Program-made: the position numbers and the translations under genes | Shown here: positions 34,330-43,320 of the stretch, piece by piece | Position numbering within the stretch: position 1 is the first letter of the stretch | Layout: each line of letters begins with the position of its first letter | NCBI GenBank assembly: GCA_949300025.1 | Contig: CASGCS010000019.1 | Span: 1-64,000 of the forward strand | DNA: 64,000 bases | Reading direction: 5' to 3' | Source: an uncultured bacterium | GTDB lineage: Bacteria; Bacteroidota; Bacteroidia; Bacteroidales; UBA932 | The notes under the pieces: model-generated | What the model was told of the DNA's origin: nothing | Databases searched by the model: none | Seen by the model: the letters and a program-made list of their open reading frames with translations, nothing else

Positions 34330-35142
34330 CTACTCGTTATCAAATTCGGGGCTTACAAGGATTCTGCCGCAATACTCGCATACGATAATCTTCTTGCTCG
34401 CCGCGATGTCCAGTTGCTTTTGGGGCGGGATTTTATTGAAACATCCTCCGCAGGCATCTCTCTTTACAGTTACCACTGCCAGCCTGTTCCTTGCATTGGA
34501 CCTCACCTTCTTGTATGCATTGAGCAGACGCGGATCTATCTTGCCCTGAATCTCCTCAGACTCCTTAAGCAGTTGCTCTTCATCCTTCTTTGTCTCCTCC
34601 ACTATTGACTCGAGTTCCTTTTTCTTGTTTTCCAGGTCAACCTTCCTTCCTTCAACCTCTTCCTGGTACTCTGCAAGCTGTTCGCGCTTTATGGCGTTGC
34701 TCTTCAAAGTGTCGTTTATCTTTTTCTCTGCAAGCTGAACCTCCAGGTCTTGATACTCTATCTCCTTTGAGAGAGAATCGTACTCCCTGTTGTTCTTTAC
34801 ATTATTTCTCTGAGTCTCATACTTTTCAATGAGAGCCTTGCTGCTTACTATATCCTGCTTCTTCTGAGCGATGAACTGCTCTCCCTCCTCGATTGCCTTG
34901 GCTGTATTTGCGATTCTGGTCTCCATTCCCGCAACCTCATCCTCAAGATCCTGCACCTCGAGAGGCAGTTCACCTCTGAGCATGTAAATCCTGTCAATCT
35001 GCGAATCTGTCTTCTGCAATCTGTACAAAAGCCTCAACTTTGCCTCCATGTCGGCATCCATGTTCTTTGCTATCTGCAAAGAGGCAAAGGTTTCCCCCTC
35101 TATAACCTGGGGCACTACCGTATTATTCTTCTTTGTAGCCAT
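34330..35142 (-). CDS. Coiled-coil protein with C-terminal zinc ribbon (DUF164-like)
   Basis: The 270-residue protein is mostly a long antiparallel coiled coil (about 35-205, heptads rich in Lys/Glu/Leu). It ends in a zinc ribbon with C231-x2-C234 and C255-x2-C258 (CGGCFNKIPP, VCEYCGR). It matches the zinc-ribbon/DUF164 family, which has been linked to nucleic-acid or tmRNA/ribosome-related functions in some species. It has no signal peptide. In many genomes this family neighbours a Nif3-like gene, as it does here (9 nt apart). The function remains unknown. Confidence 0.86.
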   Translation of the reverse strand: MATKKNNTVVPQVIEGETFASLQIAKNMDADMEAKLRLLYRLQKTDSQIDRIYMLRGELPLEVQDLEDEVAGMETRIANTAKAIEEGEQFIAQKKQDIVSSKALIEKYETQRNNVKNNREYDSLSKEIEYQDLEVQLAEKKINDTLKSNAIKREQLAEYQEEVEGRKVDLENKKKELESIVEETKKDEEQLLKESEEIQGKIDPRLLNAYKKVRSNARNRLAVVTVKRDACGGCFNKIPPQKQLDIAASKKIIVCEYCGRILVSPEFDNE

Positions 35143-35151
35143 ATCAGAGCT

Positions 35152-35916
35152 TTAATAGTAATATATAGGATTGTTATTTTTCTCGCTAATGAAAAGCGCA
35201 AAGTTAGGAAATTTTTTGCAAAGTATCTCTCTTATTAAATGAACGACACCATACTCGCTGTTATAATGCCCTATGTCCAATATCATAAAATTATCTTCGC
35301 AATAGAATTCATGATAGGGAATATCTGCGGTGACATAGACCTGTGCGCCCTTGGCTATGGCATCAGGGATAAACGACTTGCCGCTGCCTCCGCATACGGC
35401 GACTCTTGTCACCGGAGTCCCGACAAGCCTCGAACTTCTCACATGCTCCACATTGAACAGGCATTTTGTCCTGTTTATCAACTCCTCTGCATAAACCGGC
35501 AAAGAAAGGTTTCCGACAAGGCCGAACCCCTCGTCATCGAGCGGCACGCACTCTTTCAGCCCAAGTTTCTCCGCCATGATATGGCTGACTCCTCCAACGG
35601 CCAGGTCCATGTTGGTATGGGCGGAATAAACCGTTATGCCAGACTTTACGGCCTCCATGACAGTCCTCCCGAGCCACGTTTCACGCGTGATAGACCTTAC
35701 CTGGCCAAAGATAAGCGGATGATGGGTAATTATAATGTCGCACCCCTTCTCCACCGCCTCGGCAACCACTTCCGGTGTACAGTCCAGAGCTATGAGGGCG
35801 GCCGTAACCACGCCGTTGGGATCTCCCACCGAAAATCCGGAATTGTCCCAACGCGACTGGGTGCCCGGCGGCGCCATCTGTTCTATCGGCTCTACCAACT
35901 CTTTTGCAGTAATCAT
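35152..35916 (-). CDS. Nif3-like dinuclear metal-centre protein (YbgI family)
   Basis: The 254-residue protein belongs to the Nif3/YbgI family, which forms toroidal hexamers with two metal sites per subunit. The visible ligands are H65-H66 in IITHHPLIF, D104 in AHTNMDLAVGG, and the C-terminal His/Glu pair in DIGHYNSE. It lacks the large middle insertion found in some members, so it is the compact form. YbgI homologues have been tied to GTP cyclohydrolase-like chemistry or metal handling, without a settled role. Its start overlaps merR by 4 nt (ATGA), and the zinc-ribbon gene follows 9 nt downstream. Confidence 0.9.
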   Translation of the reverse strand: MITAKELVEPIEQMAPPGTQSRWDNSGFSVGDPNGVVTAALIALDCTPEVVAEAVEKGCDIIITHHPLIFGQVRSITRETWLGRTVMEAVKSGITVYSAHTNMDLAVGGVSHIMAEKLGLKECVPLDDEGFGLVGNLSLPVYAEELINRTKCLFNVEHVRSSRLVGTPVTRVAVCGGSGKSFIPDAIAKGAQVYVTADIPYHEFYCEDNFMILDIGHYNSEYGVVHLIREILCKKFPNFALFISEKNNNPIYYY

Positions 35917-36290
35917 ATTGTCTGTTGTTTTTGGGCAAGTTCCTGAGAAATCTGCAACAGTTTTGCCTTTATGTTCTGGAGCTTTGAAATCACCTCCACC
36001 CTTTTGTCTTCGCCTCCTATATTGTCATGCATCCGCCGGTCCGCCCCGTCGAGCGTCATGCCGCACTCCTTTACCAGATGATATATAATCTTGAAATTGG
36101 CAAGGTCCTGCGCCGTAAAGAGCCGGTTTCCCTTCTTGTTTCTTGCGGGTTTTATGAAATCAGGAAACTTCTGGGCCCAGAATCTCACCAGCGACGTGCT
36201 CTCACCCAGAATTTCGGAGATTTCGCCGATAGTGTAATACAATTTTTCTATGCTTTTCTCTCTATAAGGCATAATATCTGTTTTAATCAA
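35913..36290 (-). CDS. MerR-family transcriptional regulator
   Basis: The 125-residue protein has an N-terminal winged HTH (YTIGEISEILGESTSLVRFW, about 20-39) followed by the MerR helix-turn-helix-wing pattern (KPARNKKGNRLFTAQDLANFKIIYHLV). A short coiled-coil dimerisation helix follows (about 95-125). It lacks the metal- or drug-binding C-terminal domain, so the effector, if any, is unclear. Its start overlaps the upstream M23 gene by 8 nt, and the Nif3-like gene overlaps its 3' end. Self-regulation of the operon is possible but not shown. Confidence 0.9.
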   Translation of the reverse strand: MIKTDIMPYREKSIEKLYYTIGEISEILGESTSLVRFWAQKFPDFIKPARNKKGNRLFTAQDLANFKIIYHLVKECGMTLDGADRRMHDNIGGEDKRVEVISKLQNIKAKLLQISQELAQKQQTI

Positions 36291-37239
36291 GGGACTGTCC
36301 TGTATTCGACGAGATGAGCAGCATCTCCTTATACTGCTCCATGCTCAGCGAAGCAAAAAAATAGTTCAGAGGGTCTACCTCCTTCCCGCGAAGCACCACC
36401 TTGTAATGCAGGTGAGGTGCAAACGACATTCCGCTGTTCCCCACTCTGGCTATCGTCTCCCCTCTCTCTACAACCATTCCGTTACGTACGAGAACATCAC
36501 CAAGATGAGAATATACCGTCTTATATCCGTTTCCGTGATCTATCTCAACGCTGTTTCCGCTCTCACGCGAAGAGCGTCTCGTAAGAGACACCCTACCGTT
36601 TGCCGTGGCTACAACCTCTGTCCCCACCGAAGCGACAAGGTCCATGCCGTCATGCATGACAACAGTCTTGTAGAAGGGGTTCACCTTTCTGCCGAGCGAC
36701 GCCCCGCTTTGTGAAACCAGAAAACCCTTCAACGGCACGATTGTGGGAATATGCGCCAGATCAACGCCGAGGTATCCGGTGCTTTCATATATGGAAGCTA
36801 TGCTTTTATCTGCCTCTTCAGCCTCATCCAGCAAGGCCGACAGTGTCTGCGCAGACCCCGCGACAAGCCTGTCGTTGTCAAGATTCTCTATCCCGCCTAT
36901 GTCGAACCCGCCGCTGCCGGAAAGCGAGAATGCAGGGGGTTCGGAATTGAATACCAGCCTGTATATGTCTCTGTCCTTTACCCGCAGGTTGGAAATGGTA
37001 TTGTCGAGCACATCGAGCTTCTCTTCAAGAAGTTTGTACTCCCTTGCCATGGCCCGGTTTTCGCGCCTGAGCCTGCGCTCCTGCTCGGTACTGAACAGCA
37101 AAGAGATTGCAATATAATAGCATGCGGCAAGCAACAGACTGAAAAAGAGATACCTGAAACCTTTTTTTATCCACCACAGAAATCCCTTCCTGTCCTCTTC
37201 AAACTCCAGATTGTCGCTATTGAATTTATACTTGTCCAT
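36283..37239 (-). CDS. Membrane-anchored M23 (LytM-like) metallopeptidase, downstream copy
   Basis: Starting at ATG 37239 (MDKYKFNSDN) gives 318 residues; starts at 37251 and 37275 are less likely because they only lengthen the overlap. One TM helix (about 29-49) is followed by a coiled coil (52-90) and a C-terminal M23/LytM domain. The zinc ligands H196, D200 and H278 (in HDGMDLVA and PHLHYK) are intact, so it could cleave murein peptide bridges. It resembles the protein encoded just upstream, its probable paralogue, and overlaps it by 14 nt. The two could form a complex at the cell envelope. Confidence 0.9.
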   Translation of the reverse strand: MDKYKFNSDNLEFEEDRKGFLWWIKKGFRYLFFSLLLAACYYIAISLLFSTEQERRLRRENRAMAREYKLLEEKLDVLDNTISNLRVKDRDIYRLVFNSEPPAFSLSGSGGFDIGGIENLDNDRLVAGSAQTLSALLDEAEEADKSIASIYESTGYLGVDLAHIPTIVPLKGFLVSQSGASLGRKVNPFYKTVVMHDGMDLVASVGTEVVATANGRVSLTRRSSRESGNSVEIDHGNGYKTVYSHLGDVLVRNGMVVERGETIARVGNSGMSFAPHLHYKVVLRGKEVDPLNYFFASLSMEQYKEMLLISSNTGQSLD

Positions 37240-38203
37240 TTTGACCGGCATTCTCCTTCTTGAGCATTGCTTCAAAATCGGTGCCTCTTAAATCGCTGTT
37301 GAAAAAATTCATCGGATTTACCATCCTGTCTCTGTATGAAACCTCATAGTGGAGGTGCGGGCCCGTTGAACGGCCGCTGTTTCCAAGCTCGCCCACAAGT
37401 TCACCCCTCTCTACCATCTGCCCCTCCTTTACCAGAATTTTGTCGAGATGGGCATATCTTGTCTTGTAGCCGAACCCGTGGTCTATCACAACCTCGTTTC
37501 CGTAACCGAAGAAGTTCCTTGCAGCCTCTATTACCTTGCCGTTGCCGGTAGCGTATACAGGCTCGCCCTTGCTTCCGGCAAAATCGAGACCGTTATGCAT
37601 CTTGGGCGTACCCTTGAACGGGTCAGACCTGTACCCGAAACGGCTCGAGAGATGGATATTGTCGAGCTGCACGGGAGGAATGGCAGGAACACAAGAGACC
37701 ATTTCACCGTTTTTCCTTGCCAGAACAACCACATCTTCATACGAGCAGGACTGCACATAAGCCTTTTTATAAAGCACGTCCATCTTCTGTTCCAGCCCGG
37801 CGAGAAACTCTCCGTTGGAGAGCATTTCAAAATGCCTGTATCTGTCTACTCCGCCGAATCCGGCATTTCTCACATCTACGGGAATCTCCTCCATACCGTA
37901 AACCGAACGGTATACATTGTTGTCTCTGCGCTGCAACTCCAGCAGGAGGGTGTTGTTGGCATCCATCCGCCTCTCCAGAAGTTCCAGCCCGGAGCGCAAC
38001 TCATCGCTTTTCTGCTTGAGCATTGCCGTCTTGGGGGTATCGAGCCCCATGAGGTCTGTATAAATGAAATAGTATGCCGCAAAGGCAGCGAAACTGAGCA
38101 CGACAAGAAGCGCACTTTTCATCTTGCGCTTCCTTGAAGTAACTATATGTCTCTCAATTGCAAATGTTTCCCTGTTGAACCTGTATCCTGCGCCCCTGAA
38201 CAT
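37226..38203 (-). CDS. Membrane-anchored M23 (LytM-like) metallopeptidase, upstream copy
   Basis: The 325-residue protein has a short cytoplasmic tail, one TM helix (about 31-48), a coiled-coil segment (about 60-92) and a C-terminal M23 domain with intact ligands H203, D207 and H285 (HNGLDFAG and PHLHYE). The layout matches LytM/EnvC-like murein hydrolases or their activators; with the ligands present it is probably catalytic. It is the first gene of the 13-kb minus-strand run. The promoter lies next to a divergent alaS promoter, with TATATTTGCAA at 38231-38238. Confidence 0.92.
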   Translation of the reverse strand: MFRGAGYRFNRETFAIERHIVTSRKRKMKSALLVVLSFAAFAAYYFIYTDLMGLDTPKTAMLKQKSDELRSGLELLERRMDANNTLLLELQRRDNNVYRSVYGMEEIPVDVRNAGFGGVDRYRHFEMLSNGEFLAGLEQKMDVLYKKAYVQSCSYEDVVVLARKNGEMVSCVPAIPPVQLDNIHLSSRFGYRSDPFKGTPKMHNGLDFAGSKGEPVYATGNGKVIEAARNFFGYGNEVVIDHGFGYKTRYAHLDKILVKEGQMVERGELVGELGNSGRSTGPHLHYEVSYRDRMVNPMNFFNSDLRGTDFEAMLKKENAGQNGQV

Positions 38204-38230
38204 ACACTAAAAATCCTAAATTAATGGTTG

Positions 38231-38238
38231 CAAATATA
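38231..38238 (-). promoter_or_regulatory. -7 element for the M23-first directon
   Basis: The minus strand reads TATATTTGCAA, a full TAnnTTTG match, predicting a transcription start near 38224 and a leader of about 20 nt. No good -33 element is visible. Confidence 0.5.
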
Positions 38239-38260
38239 ATGAAATAATCTTAAAAAAGAT

Positions 38261-38268
38261 TAATTTTG
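38261..38268 (+). promoter_or_regulatory. alaS -7 element
   Basis: TAATTTTG matches TAnnTTTG and predicts a start near 38275, 20 nt before ATG 38295. No TTTG lies at the right distance upstream. This position supports the ATG at 38295 over a start at 38268, which would lie in the promoter. Confidence 0.5.
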
Positions 38269-38294
38269 TGCCCTATTTTATCACGATTTACATT

Positions 38295-40910
38295 ATGACA
38301 TCTAACGAGATAAGAGAGACCTTCCTGAATTTCTTCAAAGAGAAGGGACATGTAATTGTACCGTCGGCTCCCATGCTTGTAAAGGATGACCCGACGCTCA
38401 TGTTCACCAATGCCGGAATGAACCAGTTCAAAAACTGGTTTCTGGGCAACTCCCCCATAATCCACAAAAGAGTTGCAGATACGCAGAAATGCTTGAGAGT
38501 AAGCGGAAAACATAACGACCTCGAAGAGGTGGGAATGGATACATACCATCATACGATGTTTGAAATGCTCGGCAACTGGAGCTTTGGGGATTATTTCAAG
38601 AAGGAGGCGATAGCCTGGGCGTGGGAACTTCTTACGGAGGTCTTCAAGATAGACAAGGAGCGGCTCTATGCAACCGTCTTTGAAGGATATGAGCCCGACG
38701 GCCTGAGCATGGACACTGAGGCGCGCGAGGCCTGGCTTGAATACCTGCCTCAGGAGAGGGTTCTGCCCGGCAACAGGAAAGACAATTTCTGGGAAATGGG
38801 CGAGACCGGGCCTTGCGGGCCGTGCAGCGAAATCCATATAGATTTGCGCAGCGACAGTGAGCGCGCACAGATTCCCGGAGCGGAGATGGTCAACAAGGGG
38901 AACCCTCAGGTCATAGAAATCTGGAACCTTGTCTTCATGCAGTTCAACAGGAAGGCAAACGGAGAACTGGAACCGCTGCCCCAAAAGCATGTAGACACCG
39001 GCATGGGGCTGGAGAGGCTCTGCATGGTGCTCCAGCACAAGACAAGCAGTTACGACACAGATATTTTCCAGTCTCTTATCTCAAAAATATCGCAGTTGAG
39101 CGGCAAGAAATATGGCGAGAGCAAGGAGGTGTCAATAGCAATGAGAGTCCTCTCGGACCATATAAGGGCCATAAGTTTTTCCATAGCGGACGGACAGCTT
39201 CCCTCGAATGTAAAGGCGGGCTATGTAATCCGCCGCATTCTCAGAAGAGCGGTCAGATATGCATACACTTTCCTTTCCATAAGCGAGCCGGTGCTCTACA
39301 GACTTGTGCCTGCGCTCGTAGAACAGATGGGCGGAGCCTTTCCGGAGATAGTGAGGCAGCAGCAGCTTATAGAAAAAGTGATAAAGGAAGAGGAAGAGGC
39401 TTTTCTCAAGACGCTCGACAAGGGAATAAAACTGATAGAGTCTATCATGGAGAAGAACCGTGCAGAGAAGAGCATCGACGGCAAAGATGCCTTTACACTT
39501 TATGATACATACGGTTTCCCGATAGACCTTACTGAACTCATAGCCAAGGAACACGGCTATATCGTAGACCTTGAGGAGTTTGAAAAAGAGTTGAAGAAAC
39601 AGAAGGAGAGAAGCCGCAACGCCACGGCCAAAGAGGAGGGAGACTGGGTTGAAATCGCACCGTCGGCCCCTACCTGTTTCCTCGGTTACAGCCAGACTGT
39701 GGTTGACGGGGCAAGAATAACAAAATACCGCTCGGTAAAGATAAAGGGTAAAGAGGTCTGCCACCTTGTCTTTGACAAGACACCGTTCTATGCCGAGAGC
39801 GGAGGGCAGACAGGCGACAGCGGATATATAGAATTCGGCTCGGGAGAAAAGGTTGCCATAGAGACGGCCGTCAAGGAGAACGGACTGCACATCCATGTGG
39901 CGGCAAACATGCCCACAGAGCCGACAGAACCCTTTAAGGCTGTCGTTGACAGTCAGCGCAGGGAGCAGACGGCAGCCAACCACACGGCAACCCACCTGCT
40001 GCACTATGCGCTGCGCAAACTGCTGGGAAAACACATAGAGCAGAAAGGCTCGCTTGTAACCTCGCAATATCTGAGGTTCGACTTCTCCCACTATGAAAAG
40101 GTGGACAATGCAACCCTCAGAGAGGTGGAGAGAATGGTCAACTCTCTGATAAGGATGAACATTCCCAAGGAAGAGTTCACAGACGTGCCTGTGGAGGAGG
40201 CAAAAAAAATGGGGGCGATGGCTCTGTTCGGAGAAAAATACGGAGACAAGGTAAGGGTCATCCGCTACGCAGACTCAATAGAGCTGTGCGGAGGCACCCA
40301 CAGCCCTGCAACCGGCAACCTCGGCTTCTTCAAGATAGTTTCAGAATCTGCAATTGCAGCGGGTGTACGCAGAATAGAGGCCACTACAGGAATAAAGGCC
40401 GAGAATCTGGTGGAAGCAAGCGAAGACATATTCAGAATGCTCCAGAACATGCTGAACAACAGTCCTAACCTTGTAGCCAGCATAAAGAAGCTGGTAGAGG
40501 AGAACGACAGCACCAAAAAGGAACTGGAGGCCTTGGCAAAGGAGAGGGCGGTAGAGTTGAAAAACTCCCTGCTCAAGAGCAGCACCGTAATCAACGGCTA
40601 CAATGTAATTGCGCTCAAAGGTGTCTTCAGGCCCGAAATGATGAAAAATGTGGCACTGATGCTCAGGAATGAGACCAGCAACACCATATTTGCCGCCGCA
40701 ACCGTTTTCGAATCGAAACCCTCACTTACGCTTATGTACTCGAACGACCTTACCGAACAGGGATTCAATGCCGGTAAAGATATACGCGAAGCGGCAAAGT
40801 ATATCCAGGGAGGAGGCGGAGGACAACCTTCGCTGGCCACGGCAGGAGGCAAAAATGCAGAGGGCATCTCACAAGCCATGGATGCTATGATTGAGACAGC
40901 CACAAAATGA
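38295..40910 (+). CDS. alaS: Alanyl-tRNA synthetase
   Basis: The 871-residue protein is a full AlaRS. The class II catalytic core is at the N-terminus (MLVKDDPTLMFTNAGMNQFK, and ERVLPGNRKDNFWEMGETGP). The editing domain has the zinc site H563-x3-H567 (HTATHLL) and C665/H669 (CGGTH), and the C-terminal C-Ala domain ends in GGGGGQ-type glycines near the end. It charges tRNA-Ala and clears mischarged Ser/Gly. The start is at 38295 (MTSNEIRETF), after the promoter -7 box. The following lptF start overlaps its stop (ATGA). Confidence 0.97.
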   Translation: MTSNEIRETFLNFFKEKGHVIVPSAPMLVKDDPTLMFTNAGMNQFKNWFLGNSPIIHKRVADTQKCLRVSGKHNDLEEVGMDTYHHTMFEMLGNWSFGDYFKKEAIAWAWELLTEVFKIDKERLYATVFEGYEPDGLSMDTEAREAWLEYLPQERVLPGNRKDNFWEMGETGPCGPCSEIHIDLRSDSERAQIPGAEMVNKGNPQVIEIWNLVFMQFNRKANGELEPLPQKHVDTGMGLERLCMVLQHKTSSYDTDIFQSLISKISQLSGKKYGESKEVSIAMRVLSDHIRAISFSIADGQLPSNVKAGYVIRRILRRAVRYAYTFLSISEPVLYRLVPALVEQMGGAFPEIVRQQQLIEKVIKEEEEAFLKTLDKGIKLIESIMEKNRAEKSIDGKDAFTLYDTYGFPIDLTELIAKEHGYIVDLEEFEKELKKQKERSRNATAKEEGDWVEIAPSAPTCFLGYSQTVVDGARITKYRSVKIKGKEVCHLVFDKTPFYAESGGQTGDSGYIEFGSGEKVAIETAVKENGLHIHVAANMPTEPTEPFKAVVDSQRREQTAANHTATHLLHYALRKLLGKHIEQKGSLVTSQYLRFDFSHYEKVDNATLREVERMVNSLIRMNIPKEEFTDVPVEEAKKMGAMALFGEKYGDKVRVIRYADSIELCGGTHSPATGNLGFFKIVSESAIAAGVRRIEATTGIKAENLVEASEDIFRMLQNMLNNSPNLVASIKKLVEENDSTKKELEALAKERAVELKNSLLKSSTVINGYNVIALKGVFRPEMMKNVALMLRNETSNTIFAAATVFESKPSLTLMYSNDLTEQGFNAGKDIREAAKYIQGGGGGQPSLATAGGKNAEGISQAMDAMIETATK

Positions 40911-42370
40911 AAAAACTGGATTTGTATATATTGAAGTCCTTTTTGGGACCGCTTTTCATGACATTCTTCATTGTATTGTTTGTCTTGATAATGCAGTTCC
41001 TGTGGCTTTATATAGACGAACTGGTTGGAAAGGGGCTCAGCTTCTCGATTATACTGGAGTTTCTCGGCTGGGGCAGCGCAACCCTCATTCCCATGACACT
41101 TCCGCTGGCCACCCTGCTGGCCTCCATCATGACAATGGGCAATCTGGGAGAGAACAACGAACTGCTTGCAATGAAGGCGGCCGGAATATCGCTCAAGAGA
41201 ATCATAACCCCGCTCATTTACGTTTCAATAGTGATAAGCATCGGAGCATTCTTCATCTCCAACAATCTGATACCCGTGGCATATGAGAAAATCTACTCTC
41301 TCAGAGACGACATAAACAAGACCAAGGAGGAGATAAAGATTCCCACAGGCGTATTCTACAACGGAGTGGAAGGCTACACACTGAGGGTCGCCTCCCGCGA
41401 CGACCGCGGAACAATGCATGATGTCATGGTCTACGACCACACCAAGAAGAACGGCAACACCAATCTTACGGTGGCAGACTCGGGATATATCCGCCTCTCG
41501 CCTGACAAGAGCAGCATCATATTCACCCTTTACGACGGCATAAACTACGAAGAGACCAACAAGGTAAGTTACCGCGACACGTCACGCACGCTGCAAAGCG
41601 TGGACTTTGCCATGCAGCAGATAGTCATCCCTCTGGAAAACTATGCTTTCAAAAAGTCTGACGAATCACGCTACGGGAGCGAAGTTATGACAAAGAGCCT
41701 CTCACAGCTCCGGACAGACAGGGATTCTCTGGAGGTAAAGGTTGCCTCGACCGTATACGCGCAGACCGCCCGATGCGTCTTTTCCTCAAATCTGGAATAC
41801 ACCTACCAATACGACACAACGGGAAAGGCAAAAAACGCCACAATACCGTATCCTGCAGATTCTCTCTTCAACTGGAGCAGTTCCCATGCAGAAGAGGCGG
41901 CATTGCGGGAGGCCATAAACAAACTGAACTCCCAGATTACCAACTTCGATTTTTACGAAAGGGAACTTTACCAGTCTGCCTATCCTTTGAGAAGGACAAT
42001 CATAGAGAGCTTCCGCAAATTCACACTTTCGCTGGCATGCCTGATATTCTTCTTCATAGGCGCCCCTCTGGGAGCCATAATCCGCAAGGGCGGGCTAGGA
42101 ACGCCTGTAATCATTTCAATACTCTTCTTTGTCTTTTACTGGGTGATAGACATAAGCGGCAAAAGGCTGGCCAACGACGGGGCCATATCGCCCTTCATAG
42201 GGACATTCATCTCCTCGTTCATTCTCATTCCCATAGGCATATTCCTGACGGCAAAGAGCAGCAGCGATTCCGGCCTGTTCAATGCAGACGCATACAAGAT
42301 ATTCTTCAACAAGCTTTCCGACAGGCTAAAAGCCTTCCGGAAAAAAACGGTAAAGAAAAATGAAGCCTAG
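40907..42370 (+). CDS. LPS export permease, LptF/LptG (YjgP/YjgQ) family
   Basis: The 487-residue protein is a YjgP/YjgQ permease with three TM helices at each end (about 15-125 and 365-465) around a large periplasmic domain. The last part contains the family segment IGAPLGAIIRKGGLG (about 384-398). LptF and LptG pair with the LptB ATPase to extract LPS from the inner membrane and pass it to LptC/LptA. The periplasmic part is longer than in E. coli and contains a variable Ser/Thr-rich segment. It starts 4 nt inside alaS and its end overlaps fmt by 11 nt, so the four genes are tightly coupled. Confidence 0.92.
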   Translation: MKKLDLYILKSFLGPLFMTFFIVLFVLIMQFLWLYIDELVGKGLSFSIILEFLGWGSATLIPMTLPLATLLASIMTMGNLGENNELLAMKAAGISLKRIITPLIYVSIVISIGAFFISNNLIPVAYEKIYSLRDDINKTKEEIKIPTGVFYNGVEGYTLRVASRDDRGTMHDVMVYDHTKKNGNTNLTVADSGYIRLSPDKSSIIFTLYDGINYEETNKVSYRDTSRTLQSVDFAMQQIVIPLENYAFKKSDESRYGSEVMTKSLSQLRTDRDSLEVKVASTVYAQTARCVFSSNLEYTYQYDTTGKAKNATIPYPADSLFNWSSSHAEEAALREAINKLNSQITNFDFYERELYQSAYPLRRTIIESFRKFTLSLACLIFFFIGAPLGAIIRKGGLGTPVIISILFFVFYWVIDISGKRLANDGAISPFIGTFISSFILIPIGIFLTAKSSSDSGLFNADAYKIFFNKLSDRLKAFRKKTVKKNEA

Positions 42371-43319
42371 GATTATATATATGGGGACACCGGAATTTGC
42401 CGTTGCGCCTCTCAAAAAACTAACGGAAGAAGGGTTTGAAATAGCCGCAGTCGTAACTGTACCCGACAAGCCGTCGGGGCGCGGGCTGAAACTGAGTGAA
42501 AGCGCGGTCAAAAAGCATGCACTCGAGCAGGGAATGGAGATACTGCAGCCAGTATCGCTCAAAGATGAAACATTTCTGGAAAAACTGGCCTCATACAACG
42601 CAGACCTTTTCATTGTAGTAGCCTTCAGAATGTTGCCCAAGGCAGTATGGAGCATGCCCAAAATGGGAACGTTCAACCTGCACGCATCACTGCTGCCGCA
42701 ATACAGGGGGGCCGCCCCCATAAACTGGGCCGTCATAAACGGAGAAAAGGAGAGCGGCGTCACCACATTTCTCATCGACGAGCAGATTGACACAGGAAAC
42801 ATACTGCTTCAGAAAAGTTGTCCGATTTCAGAAGACGAGACTGTCGGGACACTCTATGACAAACTAATGAATATGGGAGCCGGGCTGGTTGTAGAAACTG
42901 TACGCGGGCTTTCCGACGGGACTCTGCAACCTAAACCGCAGGCTCTTTTCATAAGGGAGGAGACAGAGATTAAACCGGCTCCGAAAATTACCAAGGAGTT
43001 GTGCCACATCTGCTGGGAACGCAGCGCGGAGGAGATTCTAAGGCTTATAAGGGGACTGTCGCCTTATCCCGGAACCTTTTCGCATATTTCAAACGGGACA
43101 AGGCAGATTGAACTGAAGATTTACGGAGCGGAAATGGAGAACGGAGCGGCAGATGGCGGAACAGGTTCAATAATTTCCGACAATAAAAACTACCTGAAGG
43201 TGCGTTGCGGGCATGGAGTACTGAAACTTACCCAGATACAGGCAGCCGGAAAAAAAAGAATGGCGACAAGGGAGTTTCTTGCCGGCTTCAGAGATATTGA
43301 TTCATATAAATTCGAATAA
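42360..43319 (+). CDS. fmt: Methionyl-tRNA formyltransferase
   Basis: The 319-residue protein is Fmt, which formylates initiator Met-tRNA using 10-formyl-THF. It shows GTPEFAVAPL at the N-terminus, the catalytic set N106, H108 and D144 in FNLHASLLPQYRGAAPINWA and EQIDTGNILL, and the C-terminal OB-like tRNA-binding domain (about 205-319). It overlaps lptF by 11 nt and its stop is one base before a probable GTG start of the next gene. Together with alaS it joins two translation genes in an operon with an envelope gene. Confidence 0.97.
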   Translation: MKPRIIYMGTPEFAVAPLKKLTEEGFEIAAVVTVPDKPSGRGLKLSESAVKKHALEQGMEILQPVSLKDETFLEKLASYNADLFIVVAFRMLPKAVWSMPKMGTFNLHASLLPQYRGAAPINWAVINGEKESGVTTFLIDEQIDTGNILLQKSCPISEDETVGTLYDKLMNMGAGLVVETVRGLSDGTLQPKPQALFIREETEIKPAPKITKELCHICWERSAEEILRLIRGLSPYPGTFSHISNGTRQIELKIYGAEMENGAADGGTGSIISDNKNYLKVRCGHGVLKLTQIQAAGKKRMATREFLAGFRDIDSYKFE

Positions 43320-43320
43320 G

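Noticed and set aside
43279..43320. An extra 14 residues at the start of thiamine pyrophosphokinase from a TTG codon inside fmt.
   Set aside because: GTG at 43321 begins directly after the fmt stop and gives the usual family start. The extra residues show no conservation that I recognise.
43250..43320. TPP riboswitch upstream of thiamine pyrophosphokinase.
   Set aside because: The gene starts one base after fmt inside an operon. No Thi-box sequence was found.
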